A program made the translations under genes and the position numbers. From Gymnothorax reevesii (Eukaryota; Chordata; Actinopteri; Anguilliformes; Muraenidae), in NCBI GenBank assembly GCA_029721435.1, contig CM056592.1:37831611-37895610 (forward strand): 64,000 bases of DNA. Reading direction: 5' to 3'. The notes under the pieces were generated by a model. That model had not been told where the DNA came from. It saw nothing but the letters and a program-made list of their open reading frames with translations, and made no database searches. The stretch's first letter is position 1. Each line of letters opens with the position of its first letter. Positions 10,450-23,750 of the stretch are shown here, piece after piece.

Positions 10450-11141
10450 AGAGATAAATTATTCCATATATAGTTACGTAGGAGGCAATATGAACGTCAT
10501 CAAGGCAGTTGTGTTCTGGAGAGAAATGGGTTTGGTGGGAGTAGTGTGATGGTCTGGGCTGCCATTGATGTGAGATTTCGGAGTGAACTTGTTGTGATTT
10601 GTGGAGGTCTAACGGCACAGTGATATGTGGATGGGATTTTAAGACCAGTTCTCTATTGAACAATAACGATTGCCGTTCACGTTCCTACACAACAATGCCC
10701 ATCTCCATACTGCACGCCTCACCAGAGACATTCTCCAACGAGCAGGCGTTGATGTTCCCCCTTAGCCATCCATTCCACCCGATCCTAACCCCATTGAACA
10801 CATCGATGACTAAAGCACAAAACCTCCCCTCTGCAGGATTTTTTCTTATTGGCGGATTTCCGTTTGGATGAGCAGCCTTCCTTGTTCTCATCATCCAAAG
10901 CGAAATCCGCCAATCAGACAAATTATGCAGATAGGAGGTTTTGTGCTCATCGACATGTGGGATGATCTGGGTCGTTGTCTGCCCCGGCATCAACGTCGAC
11001 TACGCAACGTCGCCGAGTTGACAGCAGCACTACAGGAGGAGTGGAGGAACATTCCCCAAGCAACTGTGCGACGTTTGTGCGAATCCATGCCTCGCCTTTC
11101 ATGCACGTGTCCAAGCACAGGGAGGACACACTCGCTACTGA
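10450..11141 (+). pseudogene. Tc1-like transposase relic, C-terminal two thirds
   Basis: Plus-strand frames give SCVLERNGFGGSSVMVWAAI, then SELVVICGGLTAQ, a stop, YVDGILRPV, degraded text over the DNARPH and SPDLNPIEH regions, and then DMWDDLGRC, AELTAALQEEWRNIPQATVR and RLCESMPR, ending GGHTRY with a stop at 11139. These are the second half of the DDE catalytic domain and the C-terminus of a Tc1-like transposase, of a different lineage from the minus-strand relic next to it. The coding text is interrupted between NPIEH and MWDDL by a 141 bp palindromic insertion. Several frameshifts and stops are present. The N-terminal DNA-binding half is missing. Confidence 0.8.
10807..10947. mobile_element. 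Palindromic (foldback) MITE inside the Tc1 relic
   Basis: The arms, about 62 bp each, run from gcacaaaacctcc at the left to ggaggttttgtgc at the right and include ggcggattt/aaatccgcc near the centre. They pair at roughly five positions in six around a loop of about 14 bp. The hexamer catcga is repeated on both sides (10801-10806 and 10948-10953), which fits a target duplication. Removing it restores the Tc1 reading from NPIEH to MWDDLG. Confidence 0.75.
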
Positions 11142-14100
11142 CAGTTTGGGGGGGGTCTGTGCATTCACAGCGGCGTATCGGAAACATTTGTTGAGATAAT
11201 GTAATGAAACTTCACAGCATTATGAACTATGAAATTCTTTTTCTATATGTATAAGAATTGTATTTAAAAACATTGGTTGTTTCTTCTTTTTGGTTATTAA
11301 ATTGGAGCGTTGAGTTTTCACTGTGTCAGTATATTTATGTCACCTTTACCTCTATGCAACCTATAAATTGCAATTTATGATGCACGCACACGTTTACGTT
11401 GTCGAAGTCTTGACAAGCGTTTACAATGGGGTCCCGGAGGATTATCAGAAGAAAACCTCTTAAACATATTTGGTCACTTCCTGCTCCAAATATTTAATTG
11501 TGCCAACAAAAAAGGAAAATAAAATCAATATTCAATTAAAGGCAAATGCAAGTTCCCAGGCTCCTCTGAGACAGTACTGAAAGAAAGGGGTAAAAGAACT
11601 GAAAAGCCCGCTGAGAGAGAGTGCTTTATTTAATGCCAAAGATGAAATGAAGAAGTTAATCTTAGGTCAGCCCTCAACTGTATCAAGTGATGTGTTTAGC
11701 TACAGCCTCAGATTATAAATGACATTTTCTAAATCCTTTTTTAAGGCTCTACACCACATATTATTTCTCTTTATTGAATTAATAGGGACCCATTATGTTT
11801 TTTTCCCCACAAAGTTGTAATAATTGTGGATGTCTAAAAGGGAGTTTGGTAAAATTGTAAGCAAAACAAACTAAGAAAAAATAAAAAAAGGAACAAAATA
11901 CACTATTCTGAGGCAATTTAATTCCTGCCATGCCTAACCCTATAAAAGATAAACTGTTCTGATTGGCCAGCGTACAGAGCCACTGGCCCTGAGTGTCAAA
12001 GGAGAGCGAAACCTCCTGTTAAGTCTCTAAATGCTGTTGCTCAAATAAGTAGCTTATTAGCTATTAAACAACCCACTGCGTGAGGAAAGTTAGCTAACGT
12101 CTGCAGGCGAAACAAAGGATGGTAGTAACATTCACCAAGAAATCTGACATGCAGTCAACATCATAGTTTACAACTCTAGATTTAAGTAAATTAAAACCCA
12201 ATATGCGGCTGGACCGTTAATATTATCTCAATTGTGATGCAAACCTCCGTCAGGGCCTTAATGGTAATTCCAATTGTATCCATTTCCATTTGCCCCTGGT
12301 AATTTGCACTGTATGAAAGCGTTTAAGCTTGCCCCATCACTCTACAACTCAGAGAGTAACAGACATTTGTGTTTGTACTAGCTGGCAATGGTTCCTAAAT
12401 TCATAGTCAATAGTCAAGTCACGCTAGCTAGCTAGCTACCAAACAACAATGAGTATGGGAAGGTATTGCATGCATGTTTGCTAGTAAGCTAAATAATGTT
12501 ACATTTGTTATGAGAGAGGTACTTTGCTAGCTTGCCACAGCAATAACTAAGCCATTCTAATTTAACTAACGTTACTCTTGGAATTCAGTAAAGCTAATTA
12601 TTAAAGAACTCGGAGACACGTAGCTAGCTAGCTCCAGATTGTCCGCGTCAATAAATCAAGGCACTGCTTCTTTGTATCTTCCAAAAAGCATAAGGGGACA
12701 GTTTTGATATAAATTTTGTTGCCTGTCCTCCAGCCAAATACTGACCCAGGTAAGAAGTATAATGCAGTCAGACAAAAAGTGGATAGCCGATACATATAGG
12801 TTTTAACCAATTGCAGCTGGGACGTTGCCTTAAAAAAAAAATTGTATCTCTCCACTGATCTGTGCTGGGTTGAGCATCAAGTCACAGAGCTGTTTCCATG
12901 CTTTGCTCTTCACCTAGGGTGGAAATATTCATATGAGGATTTTTCTCACAAGCCTGCATGTGACGTAGGAAAGGGAGCCAAATTTGAGTGGCGTGCTGAA
13001 TGCCATGTTTTATGAAAATGGCATCCCACAAAAAAAAAAAGTGACTGCGTTGTCATATTTCACAGTTTGTGGGTTGGTAAGCTCTCCAGATACAGAAATG
13101 TATGTGCACAAGAACGGTGTGCACAAGAACGGAAAAGAGAGCTTTTCATTATATCTCCCCTTATAAAGTAATCCTCAAAATTCATTAGGCCTACCCTTGA
13201 TCATTAACCAAATGGCACAGTTAGTCATAATCCATGGGGGAAATCATTACTGTGAGACATCACTTCAAGAAAATGAGTTTTAGAAAAGATGAGAGCATCT
13301 TGAGCGCGGTTTACTTCTTGTTTATAGTCGTATGATGGGCTCCCGAAATGACGGGCACAAATCTTGTAATGATTGCACGTTTATGGGCACCATAAAGGGG
13401 TTGCCTTAATCTAAAGGAGAGGAACTTCCTCCCAGGGAAATTTGCTTCACTCTGCGAAAAAAAGAAGAATCATGTCTACCCTGGGAAAATGGAAAAAGTA
13501 TCCCTTGCATGAGAAACAGCTTCATTTTTTATTTCTATACGTCTCGATTTCTCACTTATGCAGTGCTCTTACAGAAAACGTGGCCTGGTTTTTTAATGAA
13601 ATGTTTTCGAGGCCTTTGCTGTGGTCACTGGGGTCTTCCGCAGTCCCAGATTTGAGAGTGGCTGTAAATCTACCATAAACGACACACAGTTTCAATTACA
13701 GGATGCTGTCAGTGAACTTTAATTTTAATCTAATAAGTCGCACATTTATGGAATCCTCTGTGTGAGTGGGTTCGGGTAATTTATTTTTATGAATCGTTAT
13801 GAATAAACATTACCCCTCTTTGTTGCAGACGTGGCGCAGTTGTAAAATGCTGGTGGTAACTTAAGATGCTGGTGAATTATGTTGCGTGTAACTCCGTAAT
13901 TTTGTGACTCCGGGCATTAGTGCATCTACAACACAGTTATAAAAGAGACCGGCCCAATTAACACTGAGCTGCCTGGGGTTCAGTTTCATTGCGGCAAACA
14001 GATCTCCCGATTTTTTTCCCTTTGAACCACTGTTCATGTAATTTTACATATTTCTCAGCCTTATGAAAATGATGTCTTCCCTCAACTCTCCACCAGGTTC

Positions 14101-15422
14101 CTCCGTCTGCTCTTTTACAGGAAACAGAGTTACTGTGGCTCTGGGGATTCCCTCCAGGCTCATGTTTTAGCAGCGTCCGCCCAGAATTCATACGGTACAT
14201 CGCAGATGATGCAAACAGTGATTTATGGGATTTCGATGCACGAACAACGACAGTACCTAAACACCGCTTTCCCTCAATTTCGTACTGCATCTGAAAAAAC
14301 TGGTGCACATTCAGACGCACAAATACATAGTTTATACTGTACATTCATTTATTTACTTTCAGTATTTAAATCTTGTAGGTCATACATACCCTATAATAAT
14401 CACATTGGTACCCAATTAAAAAAAAAAACAGCACAATTTCTTCATCATTTCCTATCGTTTCCCTCTTTTTCTATCACTAAATGTTTTGTTCCTCAAAACC
14501 TACTTACTGTACTGTACTGTATTACAACATACTGTACACCGTTTATGCTAAAGATGACTCATAACATCGAAGTAATTATACCGTAGCCCACATTGCGAAC
14601 AGTAATCTAGAGCACTACATGTTTGTTTCACATACAGTGCATCAATAAATTCACTTTCAATAAAAAAACAGTATATTCTGCATCTAATGTAATTTAGCAT
14701 TGGTGTAATTTTGAGATTTAGACGGCAGTTGGCCGTCATGAACCGAGTTGCGAGTAGGAGAACAATCTCTGTTGATTTGATTTGAACAGATGCTCATCGG
14801 ATAAAACAAAATGTTGATGAATGAGCTGACTGAGTGCAGTGAGGCCTTTTTCTTTTAACCAAACTAGACTGTATATGTGAAGCAAGTAGCAAATAATTAA
14901 GAGCATTCTAATTGGTGGTGAATGTTCGCTACAGAGCTTAGTGGCTTGTTCGCAAAATGATATTCAAAACAGCAAACTGATGTGAGGATTAAAACATTCA
15001 TTATGGTATACTGTGCATATTCTTCTGGAAATAAGCACTAGCATCACAGACCTTTCTCAAGGGGGAACACAGTTCTATGGGTGAAAAAAAACTGGACATA
15101 GTTTCTGATATTGTCTCTCTGGACAGCAAAAAGCCATAAAGTCCCTATATCGCTGTCACTGTCTCATTTCAGTGGCAAGGAAAATTGGACTCCTTGCTTT
15201 GTTTTGTAATTTGAGGTACAAAATGTGACACTGCCGCTCATGAGCGTATTGGCACCAGTCACTTTCTTTGGTTTGTTTTTGCCCAAATGGGGGTGTGGTC
15301 TTTCTGAAGACAGTGGTATATTGTTGATTTATTGACTATGGCGTTGTAGCAATTCCAGTCTTAGACCAATTTTCTTCCTTCCATTGTAACCTGGGATTTA
15401 CCAAATCCTAGCCGCCACATCA
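11142..15422. other. Long non-coding stretch
   Basis: The first ~200 bp is probably the 3' tail of the Tc1 relic. Beyond that I see no gene or familiar repeat. GCTA-rich words (gctagctagcta) occur near 12425 and 12620. A 128-codon minus-strand open frame (13958-14344) has no recognisable motif. Confidence 0.5.
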
Positions 15423-15531
15423 CCCCCCCCAGCCCGCATACCCCCCCCCCCCCAACACACACACACATACACACACACACGCGCGCGCGCATGCACACAC
15501 ACCCACACACACAAACACACACACACCCATC
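15423..15531. repeat. C-runs followed by CA/CG alternating tract
   Basis: Two runs of C (about 8 and 14) are followed by (CA)n, a (GC)n core with gcgcgcgcgcatg, and more (CA)n to about 15530. This is simple sequence. The strand bearing the G-runs could form unusual structure. Confidence 0.9.
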
Positions 15532-16894
15532 TCCAACACCCCCTCCAGTCCTGCCAAGGAAAAAACCGATTCAATAGTGCTTGGATGAGAGTAACATCTG
15601 AAAAAAATAATGCATAAAAACGCTTGAAAAACAGTAACTGTGGCACTTTGTAGAAAGGACAAGAGAGAAAAAATATGCAATAATAGAACACTATCCACTA
15701 TCAAGCAATTCAACCTCCCACTGATTCATGCGCTTCCAGCTGCTATGAAATGCACATATTTACCCTCCTTATAATTCCTTGAACTGTTAAGTACAGGCAG
15801 ATGTTCAGAGAAAGATGTTTTACATTGCGTTCAAACATAACCATCGATCTGTGCAAAACATACATTGCGGTTGTTTTGAATTTCATAATAATACAGTGTG
15901 AAGATATGACACGCCTAAAGCCATACTGTGATGTTAACACTTGCTGTGATTCAAATAATTAAATACTATTACATGGTAATTATACCTTCCTAGTTATGCA
16001 TTGTACAATTCCAGTCATCGACTGATTTATCTCGGCAGCTCTATAGCAGAGGTTTGTGTTTTTTGCATGAAGACCCAATCAATAATAAACCATCATGAAT
16101 GCAGCAATAGTTTTTTGCTACAGTATTTTGACAGCAAAAATCCTGACCAAATTTGAAGCAGAGACTATGGAGAAAAAATGAGGATACTTGGATTTCCTTG
16201 ATCTTTTGCGGCAGACTGAGAGTTAGTTCAACTGCTGTCACCTTTCCATAAGCAGCCAAAGGGAAGAATAAATAATTTAATATAAGCCTTTCGAAAAGAG
16301 CAGCAAAGATGGCAGGTAAAAATATGTTGTGCATGATCTGCCAGCCTGAGTATTATTGGTTGAATTTAGCATCCAACTTAAGTTATTAAATTATGCTTCC
16401 AGTTGAATTCATTATTCATTTATTTATACCATCTACTTGTTTTCTTTCAAATATAACTTTTTTTTTACATGACAGAATTTTTATCCGCAGAATAATGAAG
16501 ATAAAACTGCAGTGATAGCATGTATTTTCACAATGATGGGTCGACGTATTTTTAGTTCCACACAAATTAAATGTATTTCACACGCTAGAGTAGCTACTGT
16601 TGCAGCAAATGTTAAATATAATGGCTTATTGCTAGCTTGTTTGGATCATAGCGATCATCGAACATGCATTGTGAAGTGTGAGTGCTCAGTGAGAGAATAG
16701 GAGGAGCATTAATAATGCAAGCGCACGGTAGAAGAAAACACCGCCCCCCAGAACATGATAACAGTTTTAGCACATCTGTCCCGCCACAGTCTTGTGAAAA
16801 ATCATTCACAAAATGCCATCATACTTTTTAATAGTTGCGCACCTATATACAGCAGGTAATTGCACTTGTACTAAAAGCAATCCGAGATCGTAAA
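15532..16894. other. Non-coding stretch
   Basis: AT-rich, with no recognised gene or repeat. Confidence 0.5.
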
Positions 16895-17236
16895 ACCTCC
16901 GCCGAGGCTGAAAAAACCACCATTTTTTGACACCCCTGCAAAAAAAAAAATTGTGTACTCCTCCTTTTTTTTATGTAAAAAGGAATATACATCATATGTG
17001 CAATAATTTTGTGGTGGTTGGCAGTCTTTCCATCAACTAGTTAATTCACAATAAAGACATGTTTACAGACCCCAGTTTTGCATAACTTAAATCTCTGGAT
17101 CCAAACAGACATCCAGATCTAGATCAATAGATCCTGCAAAACCAACTATAAGTTGTAATCCTGCTGATTAACCAACGAACAAAAAAGCAAACGAACCAAC
17201 GAAGATGATTCATCACACAATGTCTTTGGCGGAGGT
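16895..17236 (-). repeat. Dispersed repeat with ACCTCCGCC ends, copy 2
   Basis: In reverse orientation it starts acctccgccaaagacat (17236 downward), passes a TTGG/TTTG-rich stretch and a cagcaggattacaactta segment, and ends with ctcggcggaggt. It belongs to the same family as 8534-8810 but keeps a somewhat different middle. Confidence 0.65.
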
Positions 17237-20018
17237 CATGAGGGAATGTCTTCTGAAAAAAGTACATTTATGTAGATGAGCTTACATAACTAAATGGCTG
17301 TGTACATCTCTCAAAATGGCTGTGCACTTTGTCTTCAGCCTAGACGACCTGAAGAGGCGGCGACAGCACTCAGACAGGCCACATTTCTCCTTGTTCTGCG
17401 ATGACAGTGATGCTCATTCTGATATAATATTAATGAATGACCACCATGAGGGGATGTAGTCTGCTAGATTAAAACGCTGTTGTGGTGATGCCTAACCAGT
17501 TAAAAGCCTCCCGTTCCATCAATTTCTTTCTTCTCGCCGCCCCACTTCGGTGAACGCAATTGCACACGCTGCCCATAGCTTTGCGCTCCAGTTGTTGAAG
17601 CTGTTTCTCTGCTTTGGAATTCCTCTGTATTTATTTATACAGTACATGGGCGTCAGAAAAAGTAGGTGTTCATTCAACTAAAATAAAAGCTTCCTCATTT
17701 TCCTGATTGTGGCATAGTGTGCTTCAGTCCTTTCAATAGTCCAATTCTGCCAGGTTGTCTTGTCTAGTAAATTTAATTTGGCTGGTGCTTTGTGAACTGT
17801 CATTAAATAGCAAGGAAAGAAGTGTACATGCGAGTTCTTGCATTGATTTTTTTATTTTTAGAAAGAGAGACACAATTTTTTTTTTTGTTTTTGCATTGCA
17901 TTTCACAGCCAAGAGATCTTTCATTTCAGTGTCTGATTTTATTTCACTCTGCAGCGACATAAAAAGTCGAGGGTCCTGAAGTGTCTCCTTGACATTTTCG
18001 ATCGTAATTCTTAGAGACCCAAGATTAAAGCAGCAACTTTACGATTAAAATTCAATTTTTGTTATGTAAAGACGGACCGCCGCAAAGACACATTACAGAG
18101 TAAGAAAAAGGATGGTGCCCTAAAATAGTAAAATAAGTAAAACATACCAAAAAAAAAAAAAAAACTGGCGGTAGAGAAATCCTCAAACTGTGAATGCAGT
18201 ACAGTGGTGGTGTCACGGAGTGCGAACGCTGGTATAGGGCGTATAGCCAACAGTCTTTTTCCGCTAATTTACAGTATTCCCATCACTCTCCCAGAAAGCC
18301 ATTGAAATACTTGAGACAGTACACCAATTTACCCATCTATCTTAAAGGGCACCCTCTTCTTCAAGGAACACTACACCGCTGATGTAAAACACTCACCTGC
18401 CATAAAGTTGTTAGGCCCACTTGAGCCGAGTTGTCTCTGAGCCAAAATTATGTTCTACAAACTCGATACCAAAGGTTTCTTTCTGATAAACCCTTCAAAG
18501 AGTGGGATATACTGATAATATGTTAAATCATTATTGTGTAATTCCATTGCACTCTAAGTCAGTGTTCCAGATCACAGTTGCTTTCGTTAACCTCTAATGG
18601 TCGTTAAGTCTGGATAAGGATATTACGCTAAGCACATTTTAGCGAAATTTTTATGACTTTACCCAGTAAATTTTTATTTTCTCTATTTTCACTACAGGGC
18701 TGCTGATGTTTAAATGTCAACGTAAATGTTTTTGAATACTAATGGTGGTAAAAATACCATCAATTTTTCTATAACGCGTGGAACTATAGGATGACTGTCG
18801 TCTTGAGGAACAATAGTTAGTTTTCATAAGGGGTCCAGCTGCTATTGTTGCTTCAAATGTGCTCTTATCATTTTCGCAGATGTGGACACCCACATTTCAA
18901 TATTATTTCAACCATAGACGTATAATCCAGGGGTCAGAAAGTAGAAATCCTTCCTTGTTTTCATTCCATCCGTAACTCCTGTCAGCAGATTTCACTTGTT
19001 AGTTTTACCTCTCAGCTGAAGAATAGTGCCAACTGACAGGTCTGTGGTGGCTGGAACAATATTCTGGGATGGACTTTTACTTTCTTAACCTGGATTATAC
19101 ACCTCTGATTTCAACACACCGATTGAAAGTAGAAGAGCTTGCGCCTTGAAACAATGAAGCCATTCCTGCTTGACTCCTCTATGATTCCTGAACTTCTGAG
19201 AGCGTGGTGTTTCAGGGCTTTGCTGACAACCAGTCATTTGAGACGGGCAGCTTGGCTGACGTGAAATCAGGAGAGCTCTCCACCTGTTCCTGTCCGCTGT
19301 CAGACGTTGAGCGAAGATGTAGTAATGGAGTGAGGGTACTTGCAGCACAGTGTATTATATTGGGAGTGAAAACTGAAAGGTGTTTAAAGTAAAAAATTCT
19401 GATGGGTTTTCTAATATAAATTGTCGTTCATACACAGAAACCTCGTACACAAAACAGATTTTATGCAAGTTGCAGCAGTATCGAACCAAGAGCATGTAAA
19501 CATTAAGCTGTACTTCTGATAGTTGAATATTTCATGAGGCATTATAGTGGATTTATTCTGTTTCTCATCTGGCAATGTTCTGGAACTTTTATACTCTCAT
19601 ATTTTACAATCATTTAAGCAATGATTTATGACAAATGCCCAGTGTTCTCTGAACATTTCATAACTTTGAAGCTTTAGGCAACACCATTAGACATAAACAT
19701 TCTGTGTAACGTATAGAAATAAATTATATTGAAAATAAAAAGGCAGATTAATCAAAAAAAGTGGGGAAGCTCATGAAATTTTGTTCAGATACACAGTTAA
19801 CATCACTGTGTAAGTTGTCTATTTTTTTTAAAAAATCATTTCAGTGATCAAGTTGCAAATCACAGCAGGCAGATGCTATCTATGTATACCCTGCATGCTT
19901 TGCGCATTGTTTAAGATTTGGGAAATTTCCCTGTTGGAATCCCGGTAAAATACACGTAACAAACTTCAAACTAATATATACACCAAGAGTGACATCTCTG
20001 CTTACTCCAATTATTTTG

Positions 20019-20021
<3 letters not shown>
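17237..20021. other. Non-coding stretch
   Basis: No recognised gene. A 48-codon open frame starts at ATG 17316 with SLDDLKRRRQHSDRPHFSLF; it has no familiar match (see findings). The rest is AT-rich with A- and T-runs at 17875-17886 and 18149-18164. Confidence 0.45.

Positions 20022-20053
<32 letters not shown>
20022..20053. repeat. (TA)n microsatellite
   Basis: Alternating TA tract of about 30 bp. Confidence 0.95.
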
Positions 20054-20057
<4 letters not shown>

Positions 20058-21599
20058 TAGTTTTTGTTGTTGTTCAAAAATGCTTAATGCCATTGAATCT
20101 TTGATGGCTTAGTGCAAGTTCATAGTTGTGGAAGGATTTTGCATTTTTATATTATCTGCCTCAGCAACAAAATATTTTGACAAACAATTAAATTTAACTC
20201 GCTAATCTTTCAGTAAAATGCTCAACTGCACAGAATTCATTGCAATGCATGCCTCTCAGCCGCACTTTCCTGGGGGTAAAAAACAAGATAAAAGCAAACA
20301 ATCCTTTGATTGTTCAATTCAAAAGTCCTTGTATTATAAACAAAAATAATGTGTTTTACAGAGAAAGATTGTTGATAGTATATAACCAATTATCCAAACC
20401 CCGTTGAAGCCCCTAACAGTATTTGTACCTTATAAGCTTGCTGGCTGCTTGACTGCAAATGAGCAAGCAAGTGAAATGAGTCATTTGTAATACATTTTGT
20501 CTGGTCCTCTTTTCAGAACTGCCAAGCATATCAGATTGTCAGACTCTGTAGGATGTTTTCTTGCAAACTATGATTATTTTATCTCTTAAAATGGAAGTGA
20601 ACTTTCAAAAATTTTATTTCAAAGATGGAGTTAATTTGATTATATTTACATGCAGAACAGTACAATAAAATATATATTAAGGAAATCACATGTAGCGATC
20701 AAAGTCATATTTTCTCCAGAGCACGCAACTTTCAATTTGAAACTTCCCGTTTTTAGTTAATTCAGTTTTATATGTTAGTGTTTCTGTGAGAGAGACAGAG
20801 AAAAAGAGAAAAAAATGTGACAATATAGATAAAAAATTGGGTGGGGGGGAGCAGATCTTCAATAATTTACTGATTGTTGAAACAAAAAAGAAAGAAAATT
20901 TGCCCATTAGACTTGAGTGACATCCCTGTAATATACGCATTAAATCAGCCTAGAGCCAGTTTTCAAAGTGATCTCTTCGATTTTTGTATGCAAAATAGGT
21001 GAGTTCTATTTAATAATCTTGTACTCGCGCAATTCAAAGTTCTCCGACTTCCAGTTTGCGTAGCTCACTGTGAGTCATTAACTTTATTTGGCCAGTTAAC
21101 GCAGATCTTACGGCAATCTATTGTGGATATATTGCAAAAATTCATTGAACATTGTAGCCAAAGGTTTATTTGATTTCATGAAACGGTGTGTAATGTGACA
21201 GGGCAACAGAGCATATGATATTATTTTAAAAATTTTACTTAATAACTGAGGGAAAAGTAATGTTGCTTAGCTACTTTTTAAGAGCACGCACAGCAGTGTC
21301 ACATCTCAGGGTTCGCTCGGTGGCAAGTACATCACTGGTCTTCTCCTTTCGTCACATCTGTACTTGTGCGCCTGTGCACTGCTTCAGCGAGGTTCGCTCA
21401 CTCTCTACTCAGCTCTTCCTCATCTGTATATTTTGGTGCAAATTTTTAACCCTTAAATCATACTTTGAGACATCATAGCCATAAACACAGAACATCGTCG
21501 AAAGCTCCGTTTACAATAATGGGACTATGAACTGTTACCTGGCAGCTTCTATCATCTGGACTGAAAATTCAATTCCGCCAGCCTGTTGTGATTTACGAA
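20054..21599. other. Non-coding stretch
   Basis: AT-rich, with nothing recognised. Confidence 0.5.
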
Positions 21600-22110
21600 A
21601 TGAACCAATAGCGAAAACCAGACGAATGCAAAAAGGAGGCTTTATTTCTGAACCCCCCAACACAGCCAACTCCTGTGTAAACTGTTAATTTCCACGCTTT
21701 TCCTTGCCTTGTACTCTTAGTGATTCTATTCTGACTGCACCATCCCTGTCTGCTATTTTTGGCTTTGTGTTTTCGATTATTGTTGCATCTCTGTTTTTGA
21801 CCCCTTTTCTGCCCGACTACGAGTCTTGTGTTTGCTGGTCTGTTAACAGTTTGGATTACGCCCACTGGATTTTGGCCTCTGCTTCTCTGACATACCCGTG
21901 CCTGTGTAACGAACCTATTTTTTTTACCACGAGTACTGCGATTGCTGCCCTGGTTTTCGACTCTGATTCTGCCCAACTGTATTGTGATTTTTGGATTGTG
22001 GACTTTGTACCTTTGCCTTCTGCCCTGCGGGGATTTTCCCCCGATAAAATCACATCTACTGCACTGCTTGGTTCTCGCGACTGGTTCCTGAGCGTATTAT
22101 CACAAAATGA
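21600..22110 (-). repeat. Dispersed repeat family R, copy 1
   Basis: In reverse orientation the sequence gcgagaaccaagcagtgcag, ccgcagggcagaag and gtacaaagtccacaatcc runs parallel to 56170-56290 on the plus strand. Both copies then show two diverged tandem units of roughly 110 bp that start gggcagcaat and contain tcgtagtcgggcag. The long open frames on both strands here are a by-product of base composition. The class of the parent element is unknown. Confidence 0.7.
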
Positions 22111-22179
22111 ATAGATACGGGAGGGTCTCGATGGTCGCTAGATGGAGGGAAGTGTGGACAGTGGTTTTTATTCTTTGAA

Positions 22180-22202
22180 GTGTGTGTGTGTGTGTGTGTG
22201 TT
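22180..22202. repeat. (TG)n microsatellite
   Basis: About eleven TG units. Confidence 0.9.
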
Positions 22203-23667
22203 GGAAGGGGAGCCTGAGGGAGGGGTGAGCTGCTACAATCGAGCATTGGATTGCATGGGCTTGGTTTTGAAGAACGTTTTAGATTTTTTTTTTTTTGAGC
22301 ATTGAAGTCATATTGCTATTTAATACTGATTGGCAGTGTCTGATATTGTTTCTAAATTCGGATGGTGTGGTTATTTATGAAGAGATTTGATGTGTCTTTA
22401 TTTATCGCCTATTTAGTATCCCTTTTTGGCCCAGTGGGCGTCTGCGTCTGGGAGGTTAACATGGGTAGTGCTTTGGCTTGGTGCTCAATGAGTTGTAGCA
22501 TACCTGTAGCCCCTCCATCTGGCAAATCAATTAATTCAGTCTATTGTTGATTAATAAAGATTTGTCTGTTGTACATTTTGCATGTTCAGTTGAGACTGAG
22601 ATCTGCTGATTGATTTGGTGAACAGGACCAGAGTAACAGAAAATGCGTGACTGTCCAATGAATTGTGGTACACATTGTATATCGGGCCTCAGGAAATCCA
22701 TGCAATTTGACTTTCAAAGCTAATGAATCATAGGGAGTCCGTTATGTTAACTGACTGTCTCCTGCGCAGCTGATTTGACTCCTTATGAGGAATTCATGAG
22801 CAAAACGGGGTCCATAATGTGTCCTTGTCAAATGCAATTCATTGAAATAAATTGACACTGGCACACACATTCACACACTCACCCGCATGCAAACACATGC
22901 TCACAGGTGCACTCACACACATAATCACACGCAGAGAATCACACACTCTCACCTAAATACACACACGCACACGTATTGTGTGTGCACAATTGAATGCATA
23001 AATATGCAAACACACTCAAACACTAGTACAAAGATCCGTCCACAGAAACAAACTTGTAGTTCGGGGGGAAGAAATCCTCCAGTTATCTCCTCTATTTAAC
23101 AAGGCAGTGTCACCCACATTTAAAGTACTTGTAACACTGATTACCCATTTAGTTGCCCTTATTACCATGTGAATGACTAAAGTCAGCTCATGTCATTTGT
23201 TGCACTTAAACCTTTGGGCACATTTCCAATCGCTTGTTCGTAGGTTAGAGATCAGCAAGCTGTGCTTGTATTGCTCTGTTTAACTTGTCATTTAGATAGC
23301 TCATTGATTTCCTCTGTGGACAATTTTTGAATGCTAAACACCTTGCTGGTGAATAATAATGCCTTACTGAGTCAACCCCGCCATAAAATCGTCACAACTT
23401 TCAACAGAGGACATTGGGATACAATTAGGTTTGACTATTTCAGTTTTGTAATTATCTGAAAGAGAAATGCTGCCTTTTAATACTCGTCCTCAGAAACAGT
23501 CTATCTCATACATTTTTGAGAACTTTATCAGTTATAATATATTCAGTTTTTCATTATTCCCTGGCTGTTTTTGCCCATTTGTTACAGTTTTTTAGATGCA
23601 AAATACAATTTTGTTTTTGTACTCAGAGTGAACTGTGAGCTCAAAAATAAATCCAGAAAGACTAAAG
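22203..23667. other. Non-coding stretch with degenerate CA repeat
   Basis: Degenerate CA-rich sequence occupies 22861-22985. The remainder has no recognised gene. Confidence 0.5.
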
Positions 23668-23668
23668 T

Positions 23669-23726
<58 letters not shown>
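23668..23726. repeat. (CA)n(TA)n compound microsatellite
   Basis: About ten CA units are followed by about nineteen TA units. Confidence 0.95.
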
Positions 23727-23730
<4 letters not shown>

Positions 23731-23750
23731 CCAAACAAGCAAGAAGCATT

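Noticed and set aside
13958..14344. 128-codon minus-strand open frame
   Set aside because: No recognisable motif or transposon context; judged accidental.
15398..15713. Minus-strand open frames rich in V, C and G
   Set aside because: Produced by the C-run and CA tract.
21593..22114. Overlapping 127- and 136-codon open frames on opposite strands
   Set aside because: They fall within repeat family R, are not conserved as frames in the other copy, and contain no domain.
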